A stretch of 7,834 bases of DNA from Spirochaetota bacterium (GTDB lineage: Bacteria; Spirochaetota; UBA4802; JAFGJZ01), in NCBI GenBank assembly GCA_022704645.1, contig JAKJGA010000078.1, forward strand, positions 1-7,834, given 5' to 3'. Positions 1 to 6,393 of this stretch are shown here, piece by piece. Position numbers and translations under genes: made by a program. Each line of letters opens with the position of its first letter. Positions within the stretch are counted from its first letter, which is position 1. Below the pieces are notes generated by a model. It was not told the origin of the DNA. It did no database searches and saw only the letters and a list, made by a program, of their open reading frames with translations.

Positions 1-669
1 GACAAAGAAATGCAGCTCTTGTTTTCTTTAAAGAAATTTCAGCTTGGCTTTGAAATATTTTCCGTTTATCTTGAAAACACTCTTTCAGCAAAAGAAAAAA
101 TATATATAAAAGAAGCAGAATTATTTGAAAAAGAAAAAAAATGGGAAGATGCAAGAAACCTTTACAAAGCTGTTCTCGTTCTTAATGAGAGAAACTTTGA
201 TGCTAACTGCAAACTGGGACTGATTGCAATTACCGTTCAGGATATCGATTCCGCATTTGTCTACTTCTCAAAAGCCCTGGAAATCAATCCTACGAACAAT
301 CTTGTAAATTATCAGATGGGAATTCTTCTGATGTCGCGCGGAGAATATCAAAAGTCCCTTGAATATCTTTTAAAAGCAATTGAACTGAACAATCAGGAAA
401 CAAAAACAATTTTCTTCACCGGATTCTGTTACGAAAATATAGGAGATCTTCTCAAGGCGGAGACATATTACAAACAGGCCTATCTGCTTGATCCGCAGGA
501 TACGGATATAAAAACTGCAGTTGACCGTATTGCAAAAAAAATCGAAGCTGAAAGAAATAAATGGAAAGAAGAAGTCCGGGATAATCAGCTTGAAAGCGAA
601 AAGGATGTCAATTTCCCTCTTCCAATCAATGAAAGCGCTTTAAAACAGCGCCTCAGCGAAAAAGAATGA
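1..669 (+). CDS. TPR-repeat protein, 3' part (5' end outside window)
   Basis: The reading frame is open from the first base, so the gene almost certainly begins upstream. The Met at base 10 has no Shine-Dalgarno sequence before it and falls inside what looks like a TPR helix, so I do not treat it as the true start. Counting from that Met, tetratricopeptide repeats of about 34 residues are visible at roughly 29-62, 63-96, 97-130 and 131-164, with typical G-Y/F-A-P spacing (for example the ALEINP stretch at 89-94 and the YLLDP stretch at 158-162). An earlier degenerate repeat seems to lie around 1-28. The tail (165-219) is charged and probably coiled or unstructured. TPR arrays are protein-binding scaffolds, and nothing here identifies the partner. 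No terminator is visible after the stop; the tRNA promoter begins 40 bases downstream. Confidence 0.85.
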   Translation, partial: DKEMQLLFSLKKFQLGFEIFSVYLENTLSAKEKIYIKEAELFEKEKKWEDARNLYKAVLVLNERNFDANCKLGLIAITVQDIDSAFVYFSKALEINPTNNLVNYQMGILLMSRGEYQKSLEYLLKAIELNNQETKTIFFTGFCYENIGDLLKAETYYKQAYLLDPQDTDIKTAVDRIAKKIEAERNKWKEEVRDNQLESEKDVNFPLPINESALKQRLSEKE

Positions 670-708
670 GAACATTAAAAAATATTTCACTTCGCCTTAT
701 GATTTTAA

Positions 709-736
709 TTGACAAAAACTCACCCTCAAATAGTTT
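709..736 (+). promoter_or_regulatory. Probable promoter of tRNA-Asp
   Basis: A perfect -35 box TTGACA (709-714) is followed after 16 bp by TAGTTT (731-736), a poor -10 box that keeps the key first T, second A and last T. Transcription would start near 743, a few bases before the mature tRNA at 749. A better-looking TATAAA at 742-747 is too far from the -35 box and too close to the tRNA 5' end to serve. Confidence 0.5.
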
Positions 737-748
737 GTTCATATAAAC

Positions 749-822
749 GGGGTTGTAGCTCAGTTGGTTAGAGCGCATGCCTGTCACGTATGAGGTCGCG
801 AGTTCGAGCCTCGTCAACCCCG
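749..822 (+). tRNA. trnD: tRNA-Asp (anticodon GTC)
   Basis: The full cloverleaf can be folded by eye. The acceptor stem pairs GGGGTTG (749-755) with CAACCCC (815-821), with discriminator G822. The D stem is GCTC/GAGC (758-761, 771-774). The anticodon stem is CATGC/GTATG (776-780, 788-792) around the loop CTGTCAC, with anticodon GTC at 783-785. The variable loop is AGGTC, and the T arm has loop TTCGAGC (803-809). The 3' CCA is not encoded, because the gene is followed directly by ATA, so CCA must be added enzymatically. The gene stands alone with its own promoter and terminator. Confidence 0.97.
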
Positions 823-824
823 AT

Positions 825-852
825 AAGACCGGTCGAAAGACCGGTCTTTTTT
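825..852 (+). terminator. Rho-independent terminator of the tRNA-Asp unit
   Basis: A perfect 10-bp stem, AAGACCGGTC (825-834) with GACCGGTCTT (839-848), is closed by a GAAA tetraloop (GNRA type). It ends in a run of six T (847-852). The hairpin starts two bases after the tRNA, so it also marks the 3' end for processing. It should isolate the downstream acyltransferase gene from tRNA transcription. Confidence 0.93.
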
Positions 853-926
853 ACTTTAGAATATCTGCCAAAAAATCCTTGCAAGAATCCCAGTTCAATG
901 AAGATTGTTATGATACGGAGTAAAAC

Positions 927-1649
927 ATGAGATTTCTATATTTTTTATACAGACCGTTTCTTTATACAATATTTCCTATAGGATTTGTTTTTATGACATT
1001 CGTGTCGTTTTTTTCATCCATATTTCTGGGCGAAAAACGCGGAAGAAAAATTATCCTGCTGTATAATAATTTTACGGCTTTTATGATGAGAATGACAATC
1101 ATTACGGAAGGCATTGAAAATTATGACAGAACAAAATCTTATGTCGTGGTGGCAAATCATAAAAGTAATGCAGATCCGATAATTCTATGGGCATCTCTCA
1201 ACGCTGATATTCTATGGGTTATGAAATCCGAACTGCTTAAAATTCCTGTATTCGGCTTCATCATGAAAAGACTCGGAAACATGGGTATTGACAGAAAAAA
1301 TTCCAAAAAAGCAATAGCAAGCATCGGTGAAGCAAAAAAAAGACTGACAAAAGGAACATGTGTAGGATTTTTCCCCGAAGGAACACGCTTTCACGGAAAT
1401 GAAATAGGTCCATTTAAAAAAGGAGCTTTTCATTTTGCTTCCGAACTCGGTCTTCCGGTCCTCCCCGTTTCAATTTCCGGTTCAGAAAAAATCATTCCGC
1501 GAAGATCTATTTTTGTTCATTACGGAAAAGTAAAAGCTGTGATTCATCAGCCTGTTGAAGTAAAAGAAACTTCAGCTGCAGACCTCAATACTGTTGCAGA
1601 GAAAGTCCGGAAAACCATCGAAGCAGGATTCACTCCCGATTACGAATAA
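927..1649 (+). CDS. plsC: 1-acyl-sn-glycerol-3-phosphate acyltransferase (PlsC family)
   Basis: Probable lysophosphatidic acid acyltransferase, which adds the second acyl chain to make phosphatidic acid at the inner face of the cytoplasmic membrane. All family blocks are visible in order in this 240-residue protein: the catalytic NHxxxxD motif with H78 and D83; the KSELLKIP...GxxxIDR block at 100-123; the FFPEGTR block at 148-154 (E151, G152, T153, R154), which binds the glycerol phosphate; and the LPVLPVSISGS block at 176-186. Residues 5-35 are hydrophobic and should anchor the protein. The start is well supported by GGAG at 917-920, six bases before ATG. The gene needs its own promoter because a strong terminator precedes it, but I could not find a convincing -35/-10 pair in 853-926. 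Its stop lies inside the 3' end of the opposing gene. The length is normal for the family. Substrate preference, or a role with other lysophospholipids, cannot be read from sequence. Confidence 0.93.
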   Translation: MRFLYFLYRPFLYTIFPIGFVFMTFVSFFSSIFLGEKRGRKIILLYNNFTAFMMRMTIITEGIENYDRTKSYVVVANHKSNADPIILWASLNADILWVMKSELLKIPVFGFIMKRLGNMGIDRKNSKKAIASIGEAKKRLTKGTCVGFFPEGTRFHGNEIGPFKKGAFHFASELGLPVLPVSISGSEKIIPRRSIFVHYGKVKAVIHQPVEVKETSAADLNTVAEKVRKTIEAGFTPDYE

Positions 1650-1662
1650 TCATCGTAATCGG
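1636..1662. repeat. Inverted repeat spanning both stop codons of the convergent pair
   Basis: CCGATTACGA (1636-1645) and TCGTAATCGG (1653-1662) form a perfect 10-bp stem around the 7-base loop ATAATCA. It covers the TAA of the acyltransferase (1647-1649) and the TAA of the opposing gene (1640-1642 on the minus strand). On the plus strand it is followed by a small GGAATTCC palindrome and then T1670-1675, so it may act as a weak terminator for the acyltransferase mRNA. The eight-base gap before the T run makes this uncertain. On the minus strand no T run follows. Confidence 0.6.
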
Positions 1663-2872
1663 AATTCCGTTTTTTCTCTTTTTTATATTTTGCCCTGTCG
1701 AGCTTTGTCCAGCTTTCGACGACGTGCCTGCTTAAACGCTCTTCTTCAGTCTGGCGTTTTTTACAGTCGGACGCTTTAGAGGTTTCTTTATTCTTAGTCT
1801 TACGCTGAAATTCTTCGTTTTCCTTGATAGTCAGGGGATATTCATCCGAAAGAAATTCTTCAATAAACTGAAATGCATTTTTTATTTTACCGGAATCCAA
1901 CTGACTCAGTATTTCAACCATGCGCTTTTTATTTATCAGTTTATCAAAATACTCATCATCTGCCGGAAAACCGCGGAGAGCAGAAAACAAACCGCAAAGT
2001 GAAGCTATCTGTGTCGAAAATCCGCCCTTATGAGCCGCGGTATTAGCGGCGAAAGAATCATTCGAATCCGCGATAACGGCGGCGATCGCAATCGACGAAT
2101 AAACATTTTCAACAGTGGCACGTGTTATATTCTGAGATGTTATTTTTGAAATCTTCTCAGATAAATATTTCTCGGCAGTCTGATAATCATTACCTATAAC
2201 ATTAGAAAATATTTCACTGAAAAGCGATAATGAATTCTCCGCCTTATCCGGATTTATTCCGGCTGAAAAAAAACGCGGATATAGATCCTTACATCCGAGC
2301 AGAAAATCAGAAGATTCGGCAAGAGCTTTTACCGCAGACCCGCAGTCTTTTCCTGCGATATCGGAAAGAATGAGTGCCGAACACACGGTCGGAACATCCT
2401 TCGTAAAAGAAACAGCAAATTCTATGACATCATCAAAAGATATTTTGCCGGGATAATAATATGCACCGGCAAACGCTATAATGGGCACTGTCAGGGACTG
2501 AAACTCCGGTAGGGGCAATTTTGCCGATTGAGACTCTATATATATCTGAAATACCCTGTCAGGATGACGGAAACAACCCCATGGAAGCATCGAGCTTACC
2601 TGAGACGACCGCAATGACTGAAAGAAAGAATCCGATGAAATTCTGCGCGATGACGAAAGAACAGCCGCGATAACAGAAAGCTGTGAAACGCTGGTATAAA
2701 GAGCCGGCTTTCTCCATAAAGATTCATTTTTTTTCAATGCCTTAATTGTATCAGGGTAAATTTCATCAGCCGTAAAATTAGCTCTTATGTGTCCCTCACT
2801 TAATCCGTGAAAGACAGAACCAAGAGCATCTCCGGCTATAATTGATTTAAGTATGTCCTTTTTGTTATTCAT
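1640..2872 (-). CDS. ADP-ribosylglycohydrolase-fold protein, probably catalytically inactive
   Basis: A 410-residue protein with the overall layout of the DraG/ADP-ribosylglycohydrolase family, whose active members use two metal ions to remove ADP-ribose from proteins or small molecules. The N-terminal block IIAGDALGSVFHGLS (11-25) matches the family's GDALGxxxE block, but His22 stands where the usual Glu is. The second block reads YTSVSQ (59-64) instead of the usual YTDDTQ. The C-terminal block reads GGFSTQ (283-288) instead of GGDTDT, followed by a well-kept helix, IASLCGLFSALRG. All recognisable metal ligands are therefore replaced while the frame is intact, which suggests a maintained pseudoenzyme (binding or regulatory role) rather than a decaying gene. 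Residues 355-410 form a Lys/Arg/Glu-rich tail not typical of the family. The Met at 2872 sits just before the family block, and no Shine-Dalgarno precedes it. A promoter lies directly upstream. The substrate or partner is unknown. Confidence 0.8.
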   Translation of the reverse strand: MNNKKDILKSIIAGDALGSVFHGLSEGHIRANFTADEIYPDTIKALKKNESLWRKPALYTSVSQLSVIAAVLSSSRRISSDSFFQSLRSSQVSSMLPWGCFRHPDRVFQIYIESQSAKLPLPEFQSLTVPIIAFAGAYYYPGKISFDDVIEFAVSFTKDVPTVCSALILSDIAGKDCGSAVKALAESSDFLLGCKDLYPRFFSAGINPDKAENSLSLFSEIFSNVIGNDYQTAEKYLSEKISKITSQNITRATVENVYSSIAIAAVIADSNDSFAANTAAHKGGFSTQIASLCGLFSALRGFPADDEYFDKLINKKRMVEILSQLDSGKIKNAFQFIEEFLSDEYPLTIKENEEFQRKTKNKETSKASDCKKRQTEEERLSRHVVESWTKLDRAKYKKEKKRNSDYDDYS

Positions 2873-2887
2873 CGTAATACCGGTGTA

Positions 2888-2916
2888 CTTTTAGTCTTCA
2901 CCGACCCAAATGTCAA
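2888..2916 (-). promoter_or_regulatory. Promoter of the ADP-ribosylglycohydrolase-like gene
   Basis: Read on the minus strand, a perfect -35 box TTGACA (2911-2916) is separated by exactly 17 bp from TAAAAG (2888-2893), a 4-of-6 match to TATAAT. Transcription would begin around 2880-2882, only about 8-10 bases before the ATG at 2872. That fits the absence of a ribosome binding site and implies a near-leaderless message. Confidence 0.6.
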
Positions 2917-2951
2917 GCTATTGGGAAATCCTTCAAAAATTTCTGGACAAA

Positions 2952-2974
2952 TAAACTTTATAATACAAAGTTTA
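2952..2974 (+). promoter_or_regulatory. -10 box and palindromic operator of the three-gene membrane operon
   Basis: A perfect 8-bp inverted repeat, TAAACTTT (2952-2959) and AAAGTTTA (2967-2974), is separated by 7 bases. A consensus -10 box TATAAT lies at 2959-2964, inside the repeat, so a dimeric repressor bound here would block RNA polymerase. No good -35 box is present at the expected distance (AAAATT at 2936-2941). The winged-helix regulator encoded as the second gene of the operon is the obvious candidate ligand, which would mean autoregulation. The transcription start would be near 2971, about 7 bases before the ATG at 2978. Confidence 0.6.
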
Positions 2975-2977
2975 CTT

Positions 2978-3541
2978 ATGAATAAAAACAAAAAACTGGC
3001 AACAATAACATCCGGTTATTCCAAAAGAAAAAAAGATTTTGATTCTACCGGAAAATATTTCGCTTTCTGGGGAATATGGCTTACATTAACCTGCAATATT
3101 GTCTACCTGACAGGAATTTACAGTTTGTGGTTTTTTTCAACAATCATAGGTGTAATAGTTCAGCAGACATTAACAAAGTATTGTTTTAAGAAACAAGGAT
3201 TCGTTTTCAAGCAGTCTTTAATTATAAGCGGAATATGGGCATTTCTAGCCCTTTCAACAATACTTTTCTTTTTCGTACTTCCAATAGTCATGGAATTATA
3301 TCCGCCGAAATATATACTGCCTTTCATCTCAATAGAAATGTTCATGGGGCTTCTTATTACCTCTGCTTATCTCAGAAGCCTTCCATTTTTAGCCGGAGCA
3401 ATGGTTTATCTGTTCACCGGCACATATTTCAAACAACCGGATAACAACACAGAAGTGATAATATTTTCGGTACAGTTCATGTCGGGATTTTTTCTACCGG
3501 GATTATGGAGTACATATGAGTCCAGAAAAAAAGAAATATGA
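2978..3541 (+). CDS. Uncharacterised polytopic membrane protein
   Basis: I do not recognise the family. From the ATG at 2978 the product is 187 residues. A basic cytoplasmic N-terminus (1-27, with seven Lys/Arg by residue 19) is followed by hydrophobic segments at about 28-46, 49-64, 80-104, 112-129, 135-151 and 160-177, and then the charged tail YESRKKEI. A TTG at 2921 would lengthen the frame by 19 residues. It lies upstream of the predicted -10 box at 2959, so a message from that promoter could not include it, and ATG 2978 is preferred although its Shine-Dalgarno is weak or absent. The gene is first in an operon with a winged-helix regulator, whose start overlaps its last 26 bases, and a second membrane protein. 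A membrane sensor or a protein controlled together with the regulator is possible, but this is inferred from context only. Confidence 0.72.
   Translation: MNKNKKLATITSGYSKRKKDFDSTGKYFAFWGIWLTLTCNIVYLTGIYSLWFFSTIIGVIVQQTLTKYCFKKQGFVFKQSLIISGIWAFLALSTILFFFVLPIVMELYPPKYILPFISIEMFMGLLITSAYLRSLPFLAGAMVYLFTGTYFKQPDNNTEVIIFSVQFMSGFFLPGLWSTYESRKKEI
3507..3510 (+). promoter_or_regulatory. Ribosome binding site of the winged-helix regulator, inside the preceding gene
   Basis: GGAG lies five bases before ATG 3516, within the coding sequence of the membrane protein. It is the best Shine-Dalgarno in the operon and fixes the start of the regulator despite the 26-base overlap, which makes translational coupling likely. 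Confidence 0.7.
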
Positions 3542-3830
3542 ACTGAACCACATTTTTACATCAGAACTGCGTTTTTTTATTATGACGGTTCTCGCGATGT
3601 ATGAAGAAGTTGATTTTAACTTTCTCAAAAAAGAGCTCTCAGCCTCTGATGGAAATTTAAGCGTAAGTCTCTCTAAGCTTGAGACTGCCGGTTTTCTTTC
3701 ATCCAGAAAAGAATTTATCAGCAAAAAGCCCCGCTCTTTTTATAAAATAACAGATAAGGGGCTGCAGGAACTCAACGCCCATATTGACACGATTAACCAG
3801 TTTAAAAACAAAATACGGAAAACAAAATGA
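3516..3830 (+). CDS. Small winged-helix transcriptional regulator (MarR/HTH_34-like)
   Basis: This 104-residue protein is essentially one winged-helix domain. The first helix, with the block LNHIFTSELRFFIMTVL, spans about 10-26. The helix-turn-helix follows, with the recognition helix around D45-G59 (DGNLSVSLSKLETAGFL). A basic beta-wing covers about 62-79, containing KKPRSFYKITDKG, which is characteristic of this family. A C-terminal helix (83-104) is suited to dimerisation. There is no separate ligand domain, so sensing must use the dimer interface or a partner protein. Family members are DNA-binding regulators, usually repressors. The gene overlaps the preceding membrane protein by 26 bases and the following one by ATGA. 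The inverted repeat over the operon's -10 box is its likely binding site. The exact subfamily name is from memory; the winged-helix call itself is firm. Confidence 0.88.
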   Translation: MSPEKKKYELNHIFTSELRFFIMTVLAMYEEVDFNFLKKELSASDGNLSVSLSKLETAGFLSSRKEFISKKPRSFYKITDKGLQELNAHIDTINQFKNKIRKTK

Positions 3831-4363
3831 AATCAACGCGTAAAAACACATTCGCAGACATAGAAAAAATAGTAAAAGCAAGAATGAAAACTGCCGAAAG
3901 AACAGAACTCATTTTTTCGGCATGGTTCTTTCTCATGGGTCTTATCCTTCTCGAAAAATTATTTATAACTTTTCCGCTCGGAGAAACTATTTATATAGTA
4001 TCTATTTCGGTATTCATCGCTGTTTCAATCAAGAAATATCTGCGCGCATCAGAAACCGTCAGCACACTTCCTTATATTATCTTTTCGGCTGCCGGAATGG
4101 CTTTCGCAGCTTATCTTCTGATTTCTGACAGCATTTCAGCAAAAGCCGAAGCAGAAAAATACATCATGGCAGTTTTTTCTTTTCTGATTTTCGGAATGAT
4201 AACAATCTGCAGACCGGCGAAAATCAATTTTCCGCCCTTTATTCTTCTGACCGCAGTTTTTGCTTTATCTGCATGCGGTTTGCTTGTTTACGAGCAAACC
4301 TTCATCATACTTTATTTTTTCATTTCATTATACTATCTTCTTCTGCGGCTTGCAGGGAAGTAA
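3827..4363 (+). CDS. Uncharacterised six-segment membrane protein
   Basis: The start overlaps the regulator's stop as ATGA, so the two are translationally coupled; a weak GGAA at 3817-3820 precedes it. The 178-residue product has a basic, amphipathic N-terminus (1-27), which should be cytoplasmic. Hydrophobic segments follow at about 28-47, 54-69, 81-100, 112-128, 137-155 and 157-175. Short loops separate them, the most polar being SISAKAEAEK around 102-111. No catalytic motif, ATP site or transport signature is visible, and I do not recognise the family. It resembles the first gene's product in size and topology but shows no obvious sequence identity to it. Its position directly behind the regulator suggests that it is a target or a partner of it. 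Confidence 0.8.
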   Translation: MKSTRKNTFADIEKIVKARMKTAERTELIFSAWFFLMGLILLEKLFITFPLGETIYIVSISVFIAVSIKKYLRASETVSTLPYIIFSAAGMAFAAYLLISDSISAKAEAEKYIMAVFSFLIFGMITICRPAKINFPPFILLTAVFALSACGLLVYEQTFIILYFFISLYYLLLRLAGK

Positions 4364-4409
4364 TAAATTTATATAAAATATCGATCTTAATTAAAAGCTC
4401 CAACTTCCC
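4355..4409. repeat. Inverted repeat bracketing the stop codons of the second convergent pair
   Basis: GGGAAGT (4355-4361) and ACTTCCC (4403-4409) are a perfect 7-bp inverted repeat, 41 bases apart. The interval contains the stop of the membrane protein (4361-4363), the stop of the lipoprotein (4387-4389, minus) and three short AT-rich palindromes (4363-4372, 4380-4385, 4387-4394). The loop is long and no T run follows on either strand, so a classical terminator is unlikely. The match may be chance. Confidence 0.3.
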
Positions 4410-6336
4410 ACCAACCCGAAGTACTGCGAGCATTCCCCTTCATATCGCAATAATCACTTGAGGTGTTTTGGGGAAACATATTTTTATAAGGTTTACCATC
4501 AATACAATTTGTGAATCCATCAGAGATTGAATGCCCCAAAGTACTTTTGGGACAATAATCAAATGCAGAATACGAAATGAAGTCATTTTCATAATTATTC
4601 CCAGAATCATTATGAAATGCGCACGCCGGATTATTAATAGTGGTTGAATTATTATGATTTGAAAAATTTGTTAGTGCTATATTACCGTAAAAACTTTTAA
4701 ATTTCATATTCGGATCGGACAAATGAACAACATATTCCAATGAAGTGTTAAAACGACCAAGTGCGAAGTTGGAATCATAATAATATTCTCCTCCAACAGA
4801 GTTCTCAAAAAATACACACTGCATAATACTTCCGCCTCTTAGATCAAAAGTATTATTTACTAAATATACTTTATCATTATTGCTTGCTCCGTCATAATAT
4901 AAGCAATAGACAGATGTACCCGAAGCATAATCTGCATTACCAGTCGCCACCTGGGTATTAATAATACAAACCTCGCTCCCCGATGAATTTCCTTTTATTT
5001 CAATACCCTTAAATTTCCCCGAAACAGAATAAGATTTAGTCCGCTCATAGTTAGTTCTAACCTTGCAGTTGGTAATCTTAACATTCGCCGCTGAATTTAT
5101 CAGTAAAGAAGTAGCGTCTTTATATTCAGATCCACTCGCAATAGTTCCCTGCAGATCACAGCAATTAATTTCAAATTTTTGCGTTGTGACAACGGTGATG
5201 TTAGAATAAACAGGTTTAGGTTCAAGGGGTGTTTCGTGAGTAACAATTGAAAGTCCTGATAATTTTACATTTGAGCAATTATCAATAGAAATTCCACTAC
5301 CTGTACTTGAAATAGATGATTTCGAAGAAAATGACTCTGTATCTGCAAAACTATTTGTACATCCGCCGTAAATTGTAATTCCATTAATAAAATCTTTAAC
5401 TGTCACCGATTCTGAATATATCCCTGTTTCAATATACAAAAAACACTCACCCGCACTACCAGAATCCAAACATTTCAATCCCTCTGTAATGGTCTTAACT
5501 GGATGATTTACATCCGAACCTGTATTATTAATATCATCCCCTCCAGTTGAAACATAAATTGCTTTTTGCTTTGTCTTAGGCGCCGTAATATTTAAAGTTA
5601 TACTTATTATCATTTCATTTCCTGATAGATCAACAGCCCTGACACAAAAAATTAAATTGTTTCCTGATTTCAGCAAGGAATCCGGTGTTATGACGATTGT
5701 CTGTTTATGAGTTACATTATCATAATTTTTCGACACTAAGTAATTATTACTGTTAAATATTGTTGTGTTTGTTACAAAATCACAATAGTCATAATTCTCT
5801 TCTATTATTTCAATGGTAATTGATGAAGTTGGTGTTATAGTCCTTCCATTTGTAAGAGCAGAACCTCCTGATGTCACGGTAATTACCGGATCAGTTTCAT
5901 CAGAAGCAGGAGGTGTTGCAGCAGTTGTAAATGAAAAGGTATAATCATCTTTCATTTTATTTCCTGCAGCGTCACAGACATCTTTTGAAATAAAAACAGT
6001 ATATACACTGCCTAATGAAAGAGATGATACCGGAACAGCTTGGAAAACTGTAGAATTAGAAAAATCAGTAACAGCACAATTTACTTTCTGACCTAAAGAA
6101 TCTACTACATAAAAAGTATCTTTATTAACAGATGAAGAATTCATTTGTTCAGAAAACTGCACCTTGATAGACATGCCTGATACTGCAACACCGGTTTCGC
6201 CGTCATTAGGCGAAACTGAAGAAACAACCGGAGGCGTCAAATCGGGGTTTTTAGTCAGTTCTTTCCATAAATCGCTTTGAGAACATGAAATCAGAAAAAC
6301 AAGACACAGCATTGACAGAATAACTGAAAGGCGCAT
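4387..6336 (-). CDS. Surface lipoprotein with Ig-like domains and beta-helix (DUF1565-like)
   Basis: This 649-residue protein begins with a lipoprotein signal peptide; the lipobox LISC puts the lipidated Cys at 18. The start is supported by GGAG at 6342-6345, five bases before ATG. A Big_5-type Ig-like domain covers about 34-139 (PPVVSSVSPNDGETGV at the start, SFTTA at the end). A second beta-sandwich lies at about 149-252. From about 258 (AIYVSTGG) the sequence has the look of a right-handed parallel beta-helix of the DUF1565 type, including a YGGCTNSF block. It ends in GWWEVGAFN, resembling the DIGAYE ending of that family. The mature part is rich in Asn, Ser and Thr and has 18 Cys besides the lipidated one, which is unusual. 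A cell-surface, binding or polysaccharide-related role is likely for the fold; no catalytic residues can be assigned. It may share a transcript with the hydrogenase 57 bp upstream, although AT-rich DNA there could hold a promoter. Confidence 0.85.
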   Translation of the reverse strand: MRLSVILSMLCLVFLISCSQSDLWKELTKNPDLTPPVVSSVSPNDGETGVAVSGMSIKVQFSEQMNSSSVNKDTFYVVDSLGQKVNCAVTDFSNSTVFQAVPVSSLSLGSVYTVFISKDVCDAAGNKMKDDYTFSFTTAATPPASDETDPVITVTSGGSALTNGRTITPTSSITIEIIEENYDYCDFVTNTTIFNSNNYLVSKNYDNVTHKQTIVITPDSLLKSGNNLIFCVRAVDLSGNEMIISITLNITAPKTKQKAIYVSTGGDDINNTGSDVNHPVKTITEGLKCLDSGSAGECFLYIETGIYSESVTVKDFINGITIYGGCTNSFADTESFSSKSSISSTGSGISIDNCSNVKLSGLSIVTHETPLEPKPVYSNITVVTTQKFEINCCDLQGTIASGSEYKDATSLLINSAANVKITNCKVRTNYERTKSYSVSGKFKGIEIKGNSSGSEVCIINTQVATGNADYASGTSVYCLYYDGASNNDKVYLVNNTFDLRGGSIMQCVFFENSVGGEYYYDSNFALGRFNTSLEYVVHLSDPNMKFKSFYGNIALTNFSNHNNSTTINNPACAFHNDSGNNYENDFISYSAFDYCPKSTLGHSISDGFTNCIDGKPYKNMFPQNTSSDYCDMKGNARSTSGWWEVGAFN

Positions 6337-6393
6337 TTTATCTCCAAAGCATCATAGAGCATTTACTTTATTAAGTATATTAACTCTATTTTA

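Noticed and set aside
666..746. A 26-codon frame whose ATG overlaps the TPR gene's stop as ATGA.
   Set aside because: It has no Shine-Dalgarno sequence, no recognisable product, and it runs through the tRNA promoter; it is most likely chance.
879..914. TTGCAA and TATGAT before the acyltransferase gene, as a possible promoter.
   Set aside because: The spacer would be 24 bp, and a start near 921 would remove the good ribosome binding site at 917-920.
1212..1433. Minus-strand open frame of 73 codons within the acyltransferase gene.
   Set aside because: It lies antisense to conserved PlsC motifs, and its product is rich in Cys, Phe and Ser, as expected for a shadow frame.
2921..2977. TTG start giving a 19-residue N-terminal extension of the first membrane protein.
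   Set aside because: It lies upstream of the TATAAT box and the palindrome, has no ribosome binding site, and an ATG is available at 2978.
6337..6393. Hairpin TACTT-TATT-AAGTA (6364-6377) as a terminator between the hydrogenase and lipoprotein genes.
   Set aside because: The stem is only five AT-rich pairs with no T run. The same stretch has TTGACA (6408-6413, minus) and TAAAAT (6388-6393, minus), but their 14-bp spacing is too short for a confident promoter.
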